This document shows positions 1 through 8,386 of a stretch of 18,675 nucleotides of DNA, in pieces. A program made the translations under genes and the position numbers. Source of the DNA: an uncultured Collinsella sp. (GTDB lineage: Bacteria > Actinomycetota > Coriobacteriia > Coriobacteriales > Coriobacteriaceae); assembly GCA_900547505.1 (NCBI GenBank), contig URGY01000012.1, forward strand, positions 1-18,675, in the 5' to 3' direction. Below the pieces are notes generated by a model. It ran no database searches, was not told the DNA's origin, and was given only the letters and a program-made list of their open reading frames with translations. Numbering within the stretch: position 1 is the first letter of the stretch; each line of letters starts with the position of its first letter.

Positions 1-1077
<1,077 letters not shown>

Positions 1078-1632
1078 AAATGTATGGGCTTCGAGCCCGT
1101 CCGGTCCTCTCAGTTCATCGCTGATCGGTTCCGTTCGATTCATATGGTTTTAGTATAGGAAAAGGAATTTCTCGGGGCCGCCTCTCGGCGGCCTTGCGAA
1201 AAACAAATCCAAGTTAGACCATTTCAAATGGTTCGATGTCTGCCCGGATGCGACACAGCTTGTGTGTCCATCCTCGCAGTATCCGGTTCTCAAGGTGCAC
1301 GCCCCGCGGCTGATCCGGTTCGACCGGGCCGCGCGGCAAGGAGATATATTGCCAGACCGGAGGGGCCCCGTGGGCGGGAATCGCGCACTCCATATTTTGT
1401 TCACAAATGAATAGGTCCCTCAGTCGCATCACTGAGGTTAAAACTGAAGCATTGGCTTCTGATATTGGCGATGACCAGCTGTTTTATGTGTATTGAGACA
1501 TCGGTCATCTCTGGAGCGCTACTTTACTCCAAAGGCATCAGTTATTTGTTTCCCATCGGTAAAAGGCGGGTTTTGTTCGCCAAGCGTTCTTATATTTAGA
1601 TAGATACGGGTTCGAACCCATGAAAGGGCGAC
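1078..1632 (-). promoter_or_regulatory. rrn operon promoter and leader region
   Basis: This gene-free 555-base stretch lies between the tRNA-Lys terminator and the 16S gene and should hold the rRNA promoter and transcribed leader. I see no textbook TTGACA/TATAAT pair. The best -10 is TATAAG (1589-1594) with TTCGAA (1611-1616) 16 bases upstream; that -35 sits inside the palindrome GGGTTCGAACCC (1608-1619), the same 12-mer as the T-arm of tRNA-Lys. A second isolated -10-like TATACT is at 1152-1157. Other visible structure: a perfect GGCCGCC-GAGA-GGCGGCC hairpin (1176-1193), a perfect 7-bp stem CCTCAGT/ACTGAGG (1417-1436), and an actinobacterial boxA-like sequence (1275-1297). The short open frames here have no recognisable product. 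Confidence 0.55.
1275..1297 (-). promoter_or_regulatory. boxA-like antitermination element in rrn leader
   Basis: The minus strand reads CACCTTGAGAACCGGATAC here. This resembles the TTGTTTGAGAACTCAA block found ahead of 16S in many actinobacterial rRNA operons, where it acts with NusB/NusE in antitermination. The match is by eye and partial. The distance to 16S, about 200 bases, is reasonable for a leader element. Confidence 0.4.
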
Positions 1633-1663
1633 AAAAAAGACGGCCAACCGAAGTTGACCGTCT
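1633..1663 (-). terminator. Rho-independent terminator after tRNA-Lys
   Basis: On the minus strand there is an 11-bp stem with one G-T pair (1638-1648 with 1653-1663), closed by a TTCG tetraloop in the stable C(UUCG)G context. A run of six T follows (1633-1638). It lies 15 bases past the tRNA-Lys 3' end and separates the tRNA unit from the rrn promoter region. Confidence 0.88.
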
Positions 1664-1677
1664 CAACAATCTTTGGG

Positions 1678-1750
1678 TGGGCCGTCAGGGGTTCGAACCC
1701 TGGACCTTGGGATTAAAAGTCCCCTGCTCTGCCAGCTGAGCTAACGGCCC
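1678..1750 (-). tRNA. tRNA-Lys (anticodon TTT)
   Basis: A 73-base cloverleaf on the minus strand. The acceptor stem is GGGCCGT/ACGGCCC with discriminator A. The D-arm contains AGCTCAGCTGGCAGAGC. The anticodon loop is CTTTTAA on a GGGGA/TCCC stem, giving anticodon TTT. The T-arm is GGGTTCGAACCC. The genome continues CCC after the discriminator, so the CCA tail is not encoded and must be added by the nucleotidyltransferase. Its promoter overlaps the end of the upstream aminopeptidase gene and a strong terminator follows, so it is probably a single-gene unit. Confidence 0.95.
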
Positions 1751-1759
1751 GCGGGTGGC

Positions 1760-1788
1760 ATTGTACCACGGTCTGGGACTATTCCCAA
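1760..1788 (-). promoter_or_regulatory. Promoter of tRNA-Lys
   Basis: On the minus strand, TTGGGA (1783-1788), a 17-base spacer, then TACAAT (1760-1765). Transcription would start near 1753, three bases before the tRNA 5' end. The spacer and -35 overlap the TAG stop of the aminopeptidase gene (1779-1781), so the tRNA promoter is embedded in the end of the coding sequence. Confidence 0.62.
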
Positions 1789-3059
1789 CTCCATTGGCCG
1801 TTCTGGAAAATCACAACTTCACGTCCATCAGGCGTAATGCCCGTAATATCGATGTCGTCCGTGCCGATCATAAAATCGACGTGCGTGCTCGAGACGTTAA
1901 CGCCATGCTCCAGGAGCTCCTCCTTGGACATGTCATACCCACCCTCGATGCATTCGGGGAAACCGACTCCTAGCGCGAGATGGCAGCTAGCGTTCTCGTC
2001 ATAGAGCGTGTCATAGAACAGAACGCCGCTTTCGCGGATCGGCGTGTTCTTGGAAATGAGCGCGACCTCTCCCAGGTGAGCAGCGCCCTCGTCAGTATCG
2101 ATGATACTTGCGAGCGTTGCCTTGCCCACACGGGCGTCGTAGTCCACCACGCGGCCTCCCTCAAACTTAATCCAAAAATCGTCGACCTTATTGCCGTGGT
2201 GGATGAGCGGCATGGCAGAATACACGATACCGTCGGCGCGCATGCGATCGGGTGAGGTGAAGACTTCCTCGGTGGGAATGTTGGGGAAGAAGGGGTGTCC
2301 ATCGGGCGTCTTGCCCTTGCCGCCGGCCCACTCGTGACCCTTCGTCATGCCAATCGTCAAATCGGTTCCATTTGCCGCGGTGTAGTGCAGGTAGTCGAAA
2401 CGATTGTCGTTCAGGAAGCGCAGGTTCTTTTCGAATGCGGCGTCATGGAGTTCCCAGTCGCTCTCCGGGTCCTGGCCATCGGCGCGCGCGGTGTGCAGAA
2501 TCGCATTCCACAGCTTATAGATTGCAACCTCATCGGCGTCTCCCGGGAACACCTCGTGCGCCCATGCCACGACCGGAGCCCCGGCGATGCACCACGGATT
2601 GATGTTGTAATCCAGTCCACGGCGGAAAACTTTGCACTGCGTATTCCTCGCCTTGGATGCCGCGGCCGGCTTGGCTGGATCGATGCCCTTGAGGGCCGCA
2701 GGATCCGCACCCTCGATAAAGACAAAGCAGGCACCATCCTGGGCCAAGGAATCCAGCTGTATGCGCTTCCACTCGGGCGTCTGCTCAAAATAGCTTTTCT
2801 TGACATGCTCGTACGTGAGCCTCGTCACGGCATCATCGGCCCAAATGACCGTCACGTGGCCGGCGCCGGCAGCATAGGCCTCCGCGACCACCACGCGCGC
2901 AAACGGCGCGCACTCGACCGGAGACTGAACGACGACCTCCTGGCCGGGCTTGACGTTTACGCCCTTGCGGACGACCAGGCGCGCGTAGTTTTTAATCTTG
3001 GGCTCCAGGGCCTTCATGCCCTCCAGAGCCTCTTCGACCGTCAGGGCAGCTCGAATCAT
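1779..3059 (-). CDS. M29-family metallo-aminopeptidase
   Basis: This is a cytoplasmic aminopeptidase of the M29 (thermophilic aminopeptidase, AmpS/PepS) family, which removes N-terminal residues from peptides using two metal ions. From my start it is 426 residues, normal for the family, and has no signal peptide. The expected metal-ligand residues are visible in the C-terminal half: IPTEEVF (E264/E265), HLGEVAL (E331), DENASCHLALG (H360) and THVDFMIG (H393, D395). The N-terminal half carries the usual KPGQEVVV segment. I chose the ATG at 3059 rather than the one at 3071 because GGAG lies about 7 bases before it, while nothing SD-like precedes 3071. It seems to be a single-gene unit: a promoter overlaps the preceding terminator, and the tRNA-Lys promoter sits on its stop codon. 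The family assignment is firm; the substrate preference is unknown. Confidence 0.93.
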   Translation of the reverse strand: MIRAALTVEEALEGMKALEPKIKNYARLVVRKGVNVKPGQEVVVQSPVECAPFARVVVAEAYAAGAGHVTVIWADDAVTRLTYEHVKKSYFEQTPEWKRIQLDSLAQDGACFVFIEGADPAALKGIDPAKPAAASKARNTQCKVFRRGLDYNINPWCIAGAPVVAWAHEVFPGDADEVAIYKLWNAILHTARADGQDPESDWELHDAAFEKNLRFLNDNRFDYLHYTAANGTDLTIGMTKGHEWAGGKGKTPDGHPFFPNIPTEEVFTSPDRMRADGIVYSAMPLIHHGNKVDDFWIKFEGGRVVDYDARVGKATLASIIDTDEGAAHLGEVALISKNTPIRESGVLFYDTLYDENASCHLALGVGFPECIEGGYDMSKEELLEHGVNVSSTHVDFMIGTDDIDITGITPDGREVVIFQNGQWSWE

Positions 3060-3085
3060 GTGCCACTCCATCTATCTATAGAACA

Positions 3086-3118
3086 GTAAAAAGGCGCGCC
3101 ACAAAAACGACGCGCCTT
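3086..3118 (-). terminator. Terminator of the purC/membrane protein unit
   Basis: A perfect 8-bp stem AAGGCGCG/CGCGCCTT (3111-3118 with 3091-3098 on the minus strand) with a 12-base loop, followed by a T-run (3087-3092). It lies 30 bases after the stop of the 191-residue membrane protein and before the aminopeptidase start. The -10 of a candidate aminopeptidase promoter overlaps its 5' arm. Confidence 0.8.
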
Positions 3119-3145
3119 ATATCTTAGCGATAAGTATGTATGCAA
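3116..3145 (-). promoter_or_regulatory. Candidate promoter of the aminopeptidase gene
   Basis: On the minus strand, TTGCAT (3140-3145), an 18-base spacer, then TATAAG (3116-3121). The start would fall near 3109, inside the terminator hairpin, so the new transcript would carry only part of the hairpin and could not re-form the terminator. The -35 is imperfect, so this is a candidate only. Confidence 0.4.
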
Positions 3146-3148
3146 ACG

Positions 3149-3724
3149 CTACTTCTTCTTGGAGTCCTTCTTGTCCTCCTCGGCAGCCGAACGCTCGATA
3201 AGAGCGTTGAGCTTGTTCTCGGACATGCCCTCGGCCTGCGCGCGGTACATGTTGCGCAAGGGACGAATACGAGCGAAGTCGTAGATAAAGTCACCTAGGA
3301 TGATGACATAGGACAAAACGATGCCGACCATCTGGACAGGGCTGGACACCATGCCAGCGGGAGCGAAGTACAGCGAGGCCCAAATTGCCACGACGAGCAC
3401 CATGCCAATGGCGAGCACAATCCACCAGATGCGACGGCGCTTGGTGTAGTCCTCGTCCTGCTTGAGGAGGATATTCGACACCGTATAGATGCGGTCCTCC
3501 TTGGCGCGCTGCTTGGCCTTGCGGGCGCGCTTCTCCTCTTTAGAGAGGCCCTCGAGGTTCTCGCCCTTCTCGAGCTCTTTGCGGCGTGCCTTAGACGAAG
3601 CCGGCACGACGCGAACGGAGCTCGCTGCTTGGCGGGCGGGCTTAGCAGATGCGGCAGACTTGCGCGCAACCCCGGTAACTTCGTGGGATTGCGTGCGCTT
3701 GTTCGTGGCGCTACGGGTACTCAC
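3149..3724 (-). CDS. Two-helix membrane protein of unknown function
   Basis: I do not recognise a named family. The 191-residue protein has a Lys/Arg/Ala-rich disordered N-terminus (residues 1-45), a strongly charged probably helical segment (46-78, rich in KEEKRARKAKQRAKE), two membrane helices (about 99-120 and 129-149), and a charged cytoplasmic tail ending in KKDSKKK. The loop between the helices is short, so both ends probably face the cytoplasm. It starts with GTG directly after the purC stop (TAAGTG, no gap), with AAGGAG 9 bases upstream inside purC, so its translation is probably coupled to purC. The gene is closed by the terminator at 3086-3118. A role in purine metabolism cannot be claimed from position alone. 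Confidence 0.82.
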   Translation of the reverse strand: MSTRSATNKRTQSHEVTGVARKSAASAKPARQAASSVRVVPASSKARRKELEKGENLEGLSKEEKRARKAKQRAKEDRIYTVSNILLKQDEDYTKRRRIWWIVLAIGMVLVVAIWASLYFAPAGMVSSPVQMVGIVLSYVIILGDFIYDFARIRPLRNMYRAQAEGMSENKLNALIERSAAEEDKKDSKKK

Positions 3725-4612
3725 TTATGCGTTCTCCTTCATGCTTGTGAACTGGGAGCCCGTGATGATCTGGAAGGCCTCGCGATAGCGCTCGGACGTG
3801 CCATCGATGACCTCGGCGGGCAGGTGCGGGGTCTCCCCCGCCATATCCCAGTTGGCCTTGAGCCAATTGCGGACGAATTGTTTGTCGTAGCTCGGCTGGA
3901 TCTTGCCCTCCTCGTAGCTGGCAGCAGGCCAGAAACGGCTGGAGTCGGGCGTGAGGCACTCGTCGATCAGCGTGACCTTGCCATCTATGACACCGAACTC
4001 GAACTTGGTGTCGGCGATGATGATGCCACGGGTCGCGGCGTACTCGGCAGCGGCCTTGTAGATCTTGAGGGAAAGGTCGCGAATCTGCGTGGCGATGTCC
4101 TCGCCCACGATCTCGCAGCAACGCTCGAACGAGATGTTCTCGTCGTGGTCACCGATCTCGGCCTTCGTGGACGGCGTGAACAGCGGTTCAGGAAGCTTGG
4201 AAGCCTCGGTCAGGCCCTCAGGCAGCTGGATGCCGCAGACGGTGCCGTTCTCGTCGTAGGTCTTCTTGCCCGAACCGGTCAGATAGCCGCGGACGATGCA
4301 CTCGATAGGAATCGTCTGAGCCTTCTTAACCAGCATGGCGCGGCCAGCGAGGTAGTCACGATACTCAGCAAACTCCTCGGGGAAATCCGCCGGGTCGATG
4401 GAAACGAGATGGTTGGGGACGATGTCGGCAAACTTATCGAACCAGAATGCCGAGATGCGATTGAGTACCTCTCCCTTAAACGGAATCTCGTCGGGAAGAA
4501 TGAAGTCGAACGCAGAAATGCGGTCGGTGGCGACCATCAGCAGGTTTTCACCGGCATCGTAGATATCACGAACCTTGCCACGGGAATCCGGACGACGCTC
4601 CATCGTTGTCAC
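3725..4612 (-). CDS. purC: Phosphoribosylaminoimidazole-succinocarboxamide synthase
   Basis: SAICAR synthetase joins CAIR and aspartate using ATP, the eighth step of de novo IMP synthesis. The family motifs are clear: SRGKVRDIYD near the N-terminus (nucleotide-binding loop), ATDRISAFD, IECIVRGYLTGSG, FTPSTKAE, and LIDECLTPDSSRFW in the C-terminal half. The length of about 295 residues matches the longer yeast-like form. Start choice: AAGGAG (4621-4626) lies 8 bases before the GTG at 4612. The GTG at 4621 overlaps that SD and is ruled out; the ATG at 4603 is 17 bases away and remains possible. The next pathway lyase, purB, is in this window but in a separate unit about 7 kb away. The downstream membrane protein gene abuts its stop codon. 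No purine riboswitch was seen in the 100-base upstream gap. Confidence 0.96.
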   Translation of the reverse strand: MTTMERRPDSRGKVRDIYDAGENLLMVATDRISAFDFILPDEIPFKGEVLNRISAFWFDKFADIVPNHLVSIDPADFPEEFAEYRDYLAGRAMLVKKAQTIPIECIVRGYLTGSGKKTYDENGTVCGIQLPEGLTEASKLPEPLFTPSTKAEIGDHDENISFERCCEIVGEDIATQIRDLSLKIYKAAAEYAATRGIIIADTKFEFGVIDGKVTLIDECLTPDSSRFWPAASYEEGKIQPSYDKQFVRNWLKANWDMAGETPHLPAEVIDGTSERYREAFQIITGSQFTSMKENA

Positions 4613-4643
4613 GTGAGTCACTCCTTACCTAAATACGACAGAA

Positions 4644-4663
4644 ATGCGGGTTCTTTCCCGCAT
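4644..4663 (-). terminator. Hairpin, probable terminator of the histidine kinase gene
   Basis: A perfect 7-bp stem ATGCGGG/CCCGCAT with a 6-base loop, followed on the minus strand by TTTCTGTC. It lies 58 bases after the kinase stop and about 30 bases before the purC start. The T-tract is short, so termination may be partial, with some read-through into purC. Confidence 0.5.
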
Positions 4664-4721
4664 GTTTTCGCAAACTCGGAGCGGCAGGGACGCGGCCCCT
4701 CCTTCACCGAATAGCGAAAAG

Positions 4722-6287
4722 CTAGTGCTCCATTGTAGTAGATGCCGCGTCTGCCGTGTGCTCGCGGGGCAGATGAATTGTAAAAGTCGTACCCTTTCCA
4801 AGCTCCGACTCCACGGATATGTAGCCATGGTGACGCTCGACGATCTGCTTGGTCACGGCGAGGCCAACGCCCAAGCCGCCAGCTTCGCGGGCGCGGCTGG
4901 CATCGGCGCGCCAAAACCGCCCGAAGATGCGCGACAAATCGTCCTTGGCAATACCGATGCCAGTATCAGAAACGGCAATGCTGACGTGCTTGCGGTCACT
5001 GAGCACCGACACCACAACCCAACCGCCCTCGGGGGTGTAGCGCATGGCGTTGCTCATGAGGTTGATAACACATTGCGTGATCATGTCGGGATCGGCCTCG
5101 ACGACATCGTCGTGACCCTGGGTCTCGTCCGCAAAACGCAGGCGCAGATCGCGGTCGACAAACAGGCGCTCCTGGGCATTGACGATGGAACGCACGAAAG
5201 GAACCATGTCCACCGGCTCAAGGTTGAGCGGAGCCGTGCTGTTTTCCATGCGCGACAGGTCGAGCATCTGCTGCACCAGACGAGCCAGGCGACGCGTCTC
5301 GGAAGCAACAGTCTCCAAATGCTCATCGTCGGTGGGATACACGCCATCCTGCATGGCCTCGACCGTTGCGAGCATGGCCATAAGCGGCGTGCGAAGCTCG
5401 TGTGCAACGTCTGAGGTCAGGCGCTTCTCGTGTTTCATATCCTTCTCGAGCGAAGTGGCCATCTCATCGAAGGTCTCACCCAGCTGATCGATCTCGTCAT
5501 CACCGCGCAGCCCCGTGCGAGCCGACAGGTCGCCGTCACGGATTTGCTTTGCGGTACTGGTGATGCGATGAATCGGCTTGGTGAGCATACGCGACACGAG
5601 CGATCCGATAACGACCGAAATGCAGATTGCAACAACCGCGGCGAGGGCCATGGCGTTAAAGGTCTTCTCTCTGAATGCTGAATCTGCCCTGGTGAGCAGG
5701 GCATCGGAGCCAATCGCCCACAATTTGACCTGGCCCACGTGCTCGCCGGAGGACGTCACGATCTCGACGTCAGCAACGCTATCGGAGTCGGTTGGAGCAG
5801 ACGAAACCGGGCTATGCGATGCCCTCTTGCCGCTCGTGTCGTCGGTCGTAGCCTGGTTTTCGCGTACATCGGCGGTGGCGCTTGCCGAGGGCCAGGAATC
5901 GTCATAAACGATCACGCCCTTTTTATTGACGACCTGCATGCCCAGATCGTCGGAAACCAAACTCGACGTTGCGACCGTGCGCAGTTCTCCCGCGGTCCAA
6001 GAGCCGTTTTCCTCATATGAGGTCGCCAACTTCTCGGCAGCGGAATTTGCGATTTCGACGATATTGGAGCGTGTGTAATCCGAAAAGACCGTGCCCCACA
6101 CAACAGAGACAACGCCCACCAGCACCAATACCGTCATGAGCGATGTCAGAGCAAAAGCAAGTGCCATGCGCGAGGGATAGCTCATCGTTGGCCGTGAATC
6201 GGAACGAGGCGTGTTCCAACTAGCCTTGGAACCCGCCTCGCTCTCCTGCTTGTGCTTTTGTCCGATTTCAAAGCGCGCAGGTGTCAT
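4722..6287 (-). CDS. Membrane sensor histidine kinase (HAMP, HisKA, HATPase)
   Basis: This is the sensor of a two-component system, paired with the response regulator just upstream. Of 521 residues, about 40 form a polar N-terminal tail, then comes a first membrane helix (41-65), an extracytoplasmic sensor region (66-209) with a Ser/Thr/Asp-rich stretch (131-175), a second helix (about 210-232) and a HAMP linker (233-285). HisKA follows with the H-box VAHELRTPL (H296), then the ATP-binding domain with N-box NLMSNAMRYTPEGG (N413), G1 DTGIGIAKDD, F-box FGRFW and G2 GGLGVGLAV. The ATG lies 11 bases after the regulator stop, with a weak AGGGA overlapping that stop. An internal start at MSYPSR (residue 35) would remove the polar tail but lacks an SD. 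The stimulus cannot be read from the sequence. Confidence 0.93.
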   Translation of the reverse strand: MTPARFEIGQKHKQESEAGSKASWNTPRSDSRPTMSYPSRMALAFALTSLMTVLVLVGVVSVVWGTVFSDYTRSNIVEIANSAAEKLATSYEENGSWTAGELRTVATSSLVSDDLGMQVVNKKGVIVYDDSWPSASATADVRENQATTDDTSGKRASHSPVSSAPTDSDSVADVEIVTSSGEHVGQVKLWAIGSDALLTRADSAFREKTFNAMALAAVVAICISVVIGSLVSRMLTKPIHRITSTAKQIRDGDLSARTGLRGDDEIDQLGETFDEMATSLEKDMKHEKRLTSDVAHELRTPLMAMLATVEAMQDGVYPTDDEHLETVASETRRLARLVQQMLDLSRMENSTAPLNLEPVDMVPFVRSIVNAQERLFVDRDLRLRFADETQGHDDVVEADPDMITQCVINLMSNAMRYTPEGGWVVVSVLSDRKHVSIAVSDTGIGIAKDDLSRIFGRFWRADASRAREAGGLGVGLAVTKQIVERHHGYISVESELGKGTTFTIHLPREHTADAASTTMEH

Positions 6288-6298
6288 ATGTGATTTCC

Positions 6299-7021
6299 CT
6301 ATTTCTCGTCCGACTTATCGGTCTTGGCCGGAGCCTCGAAGCGATAGCCGACACCATGGACGGTATAGAGCCACTTGGGCTTCTTGGGATCATCGCCCAG
6401 CTTGGCGCGAAGATTCTTCACGTGGCTATCGATGGTGCGCTCATAGCCCTCAAAGTCATACCCGAGCACTTTCTCGACCAGCTCCATGCGGTTATACACA
6501 CGGCCGGGATGGCGGGCAAGCGTGGTAAGCAGCTTGAACTCGGAAGCCGTCAGATCGACTTCCTTGCCCTCGACCAAGATCTTGTGGCCCGAGATATCGA
6601 TGACCAGATCGCCGAAGTCGAGTACCTCGACGGCGGGCTCGTCGGCCTGATGGGCACGGCGGAACAGAGCGCGAACGCGGGCGACGAGCTCGCGCGGCGA
6701 GAACGGCTTAATCAGATAGTCGTCGGCGCCGAGCTCAAGACCGATAATACGGTCCTCGATCTCACCCTTAGCCGTCAGCATGATGATGGGGACATCCGAG
6801 GTATCGCGAATGGTGCGGCAAACGCGCTCGCCGGGGATTTTGGGGAGCATAAGGTCGAGCACGACCAGGTCGAACTGATGCTTCTCGAACTCCTCGATCG
6901 CGGACTGGCCATCGCCGACGCCCACAACCCAGTAGCCTTCGCGCTCGAGATAGGCAGCGACGGCGTCACGGATTGCCTTCTCATCCTCGACCAGCAGAAT
7001 CTTTTTTGCATCTGAAGCCAT
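6299..7021 (-). CDS. OmpR/PhoB-family response regulator
   Basis: This is the partner of the kinase that follows it. The receiver domain (residues 5-120) has the acidic pair E12/D13, phospho-acceptor D56 in VVLDLMLP, T83 in MLTAK and K105 in DYLIKPF. A C-terminal winged-helix DNA-binding domain (about 140-230) shows the transactivation-loop region and ERTIDSHVKNLRAKLG recognition helix, ending with WLYTVHGVGYRFE. I chose the ATG at 7021, 240 residues long, because GGGGGG lies 8 bases upstream; the TTG at 7042 has no SD. The regulator-first order, with the kinase 11 bases later, indicates one operon. The 153-base gap upstream holds a strong hairpin (7077-7115) and no promoter I trust. Confidence 0.95.
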   Translation of the reverse strand: MASDAKKILLVEDEKAIRDAVAAYLEREGYWVVGVGDGQSAIEEFEKHQFDLVVLDLMLPKIPGERVCRTIRDTSDVPIIMLTAKGEIEDRIIGLELGADDYLIKPFSPRELVARVRALFRRAHQADEPAVEVLDFGDLVIDISGHKILVEGKEVDLTASEFKLLTTLARHPGRVYNRMELVEKVLGYDFEGYERTIDSHVKNLRAKLGDDPKKPKWLYTVHGVGYRFEAPAKTDKSDEK

Positions 7022-7076
7022 AACACGGCCCCCCTGTCTCAATTAGCTAAGAACAAGCCCATTTTAACGCACCTGA

Positions 7077-7115
7077 GCCCGCCGGATGCCGCTATGACGC
7101 GGCAGCTCGGCGGGC
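7077..7115 (-). other. Strong imperfect hairpin between Tat lipoprotein and regulator genes
   Basis: The outer stem GCCCGCCG/CGGCGGGC (8 bp, 7077-7084 with 7108-7115) and the inner stem TGCCGC/GCGGCA (7087-7092 with 7099-7104) are separated by a small internal loop. There is no T-run on either strand, so it is not a typical intrinsic terminator. It lies about 60 bases after the lipoprotein stop and could be an mRNA 3'-end stabiliser or a Rho-assisted pause. Confidence 0.5.
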
Positions 7116-7174
7116 GGTACTCACAATTACAACGCGTTTATTCCCCTGTTGGCGCCTTTTTAACCCCTCTAAGC

Positions 7175-8386
7175 TTAAAGAGAGAATAGGCGTGCAGTGA
7201 CCGTCTCTGGTATACCCTGGCTGTTGCGCACCGTGGCGTACGTAAGGAATGAGTCCGATTTTCCCGCCGTAGCTGGATAATCGCCATACTCCAAAGCGCG
7301 GTCGGGCGACAGCAGCGAGCCATAGGTCTTGGCAGAGGTGTCGATCAGGAAATGCGACGCCTGTACCTTAACAAGGTATTTATTCTTCTTGCCAGCCGCA
7401 CATGCGAGCGGCTCGCGTGACAGAAAGAGGTACGGCCCTCCCTCATTACCGATATACGTGCCCATGTTGCCCAGGCTGCCCACGCCACTATAGGTCGCCT
7501 CGATAGAAAACACGAAGGTATCGCCCATATATACGGCCTCGAAAGGCGAGACTGACGAGGGAAGGACTAGCTGGGCACGCTTGGTGTTGTTGCCGTCGGT
7601 CAGATCGATTGCCGTTATGCCGTAGTAGACGCCCTCGTCGTTGCGGACACGCGGCGAGATGGTCAAAATGCCGTCGCTCGCGCGCGGGGCCGATGCAAAG
7701 CGACCCGTCGATTTCCAAATTGTCTCGGCCTTGGATTCATCAAGCGAGCGACGATAGCAAAACGAATCGCTACTCGTTTTATTGCCACCTGCCGAGGGCA
7801 TTTTATACCAGATGACTGATGACCCGAACGCCGTAAACAGCGGCGGATCGTAGTCCTTGCCACCTCGATCGAGCTCAACCACGTCGCCAGAGAGCGAAGC
7901 GCCCGACAGATTTTGAGCGTAGAGCTTCCACGATGAATTGGCAAAGTTCATCTCAACCCACGCGAATACGCCGTCGCCGGCACGGACATCGTAGAATGCA
8001 TATCCCGTGCCCTCGATAGGATCCTCGATTAATGTGGTAAGCGAGCCATCGCCCAGGTTGAGCACACCGAGTGTGTTGGCGTGCAGTGCCGATGCGGGCG
8101 CCATCATTGCCGCAGCATAGTCGCCATCGCAGTAGTACAGCAGCGTACCCAGAGGCAGCGTCCACGACGCCGCCGGCTCAAGATCGATGTCGACTGCCTC
8201 GTACTCATCCGTAATCGAGATGATTTTGGAATCATCCTTGATAACCTGCGGCTCGCCGGCGGCATCATCGCTGGTACCCGTTTTTTTCGAGCATCCGGCA
8301 AGCACCGTGGCAGCGCCCGCAGCAACCCCACCGAGCACAAAGCCGCGACGCGATATTCCGTTCTTGATGTGATCGGCGATACCCAT
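7175..8386 (-). CDS. Tat-exported lipoprotein of unknown function
   Basis: A 403-residue protein with a twin-arginine signal ISRRGFVLGG (R13/R14) followed by the lipobox LAGC (C32). It is therefore predicted to fold in the cytoplasm, cross by Tat and be lipid-anchored outside the membrane. The mature part is almost all beta-type sequence, with repeated segments such as GTLLYYCDGDYAA, DGVFAWVEMN, SSVIWYKMPS and DTFVFSIEAT. This suggests a beta-propeller or similar stack of repeated sheets, but I could not count blades or name a family. No catalytic motif is seen. Its ATG overlaps the TAA of the TSCPD gene by one base (TAATG), so the two are probably translated together. The regulator/kinase operon lies downstream; whether it is co-transcribed is unclear because only a hairpin without a T-run separates them. 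Confidence 0.85.
   Translation of the reverse strand: MGIADHIKNGISRRGFVLGGVAAGAATVLAGCSKKTGTSDDAAGEPQVIKDDSKIISITDEYEAVDIDLEPAASWTLPLGTLLYYCDGDYAAAMMAPASALHANTLGVLNLGDGSLTTLIEDPIEGTGYAFYDVRAGDGVFAWVEMNFANSSWKLYAQNLSGASLSGDVVELDRGGKDYDPPLFTAFGSSVIWYKMPSAGGNKTSSDSFCYRRSLDESKAETIWKSTGRFASAPRASDGILTISPRVRNDEGVYYGITAIDLTDGNNTKRAQLVLPSSVSPFEAVYMGDTFVFSIEATYSGVGSLGNMGTYIGNEGGPYLFLSREPLACAAGKKNKYLVKVQASHFLIDTSAKTYGSLLSPDRALEYGDYPATAGKSDSFLTYATVRNSQGIPETVTARLFSL

Noticed and set aside
1150..1432. Overlapping 60-84-residue frames in the rrn leader
   Set aside because: Low-complexity Arg/Pro/Gly sequence with no supported start; the region is explained by the rRNA leader.
2295..3089. 264-residue plus-strand open frame opposite the aminopeptidase
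   Set aside because: It is a shadow of the high-GC codon pattern of the M29 gene, with no SD, domain or neighbour support.
3629..4714. 361-residue plus-strand open frame opposite purC
   Set aside because: Antisense shadow crossing purC, its upstream gap and the membrane protein; the composition is that of a reversed gene.
4722..7021. A specific named two-component system such as PhoPR or MtrAB
   Set aside because: Family-level motifs are clear but nothing in the sequence identifies the stimulus or regulon, so no symbol was given.
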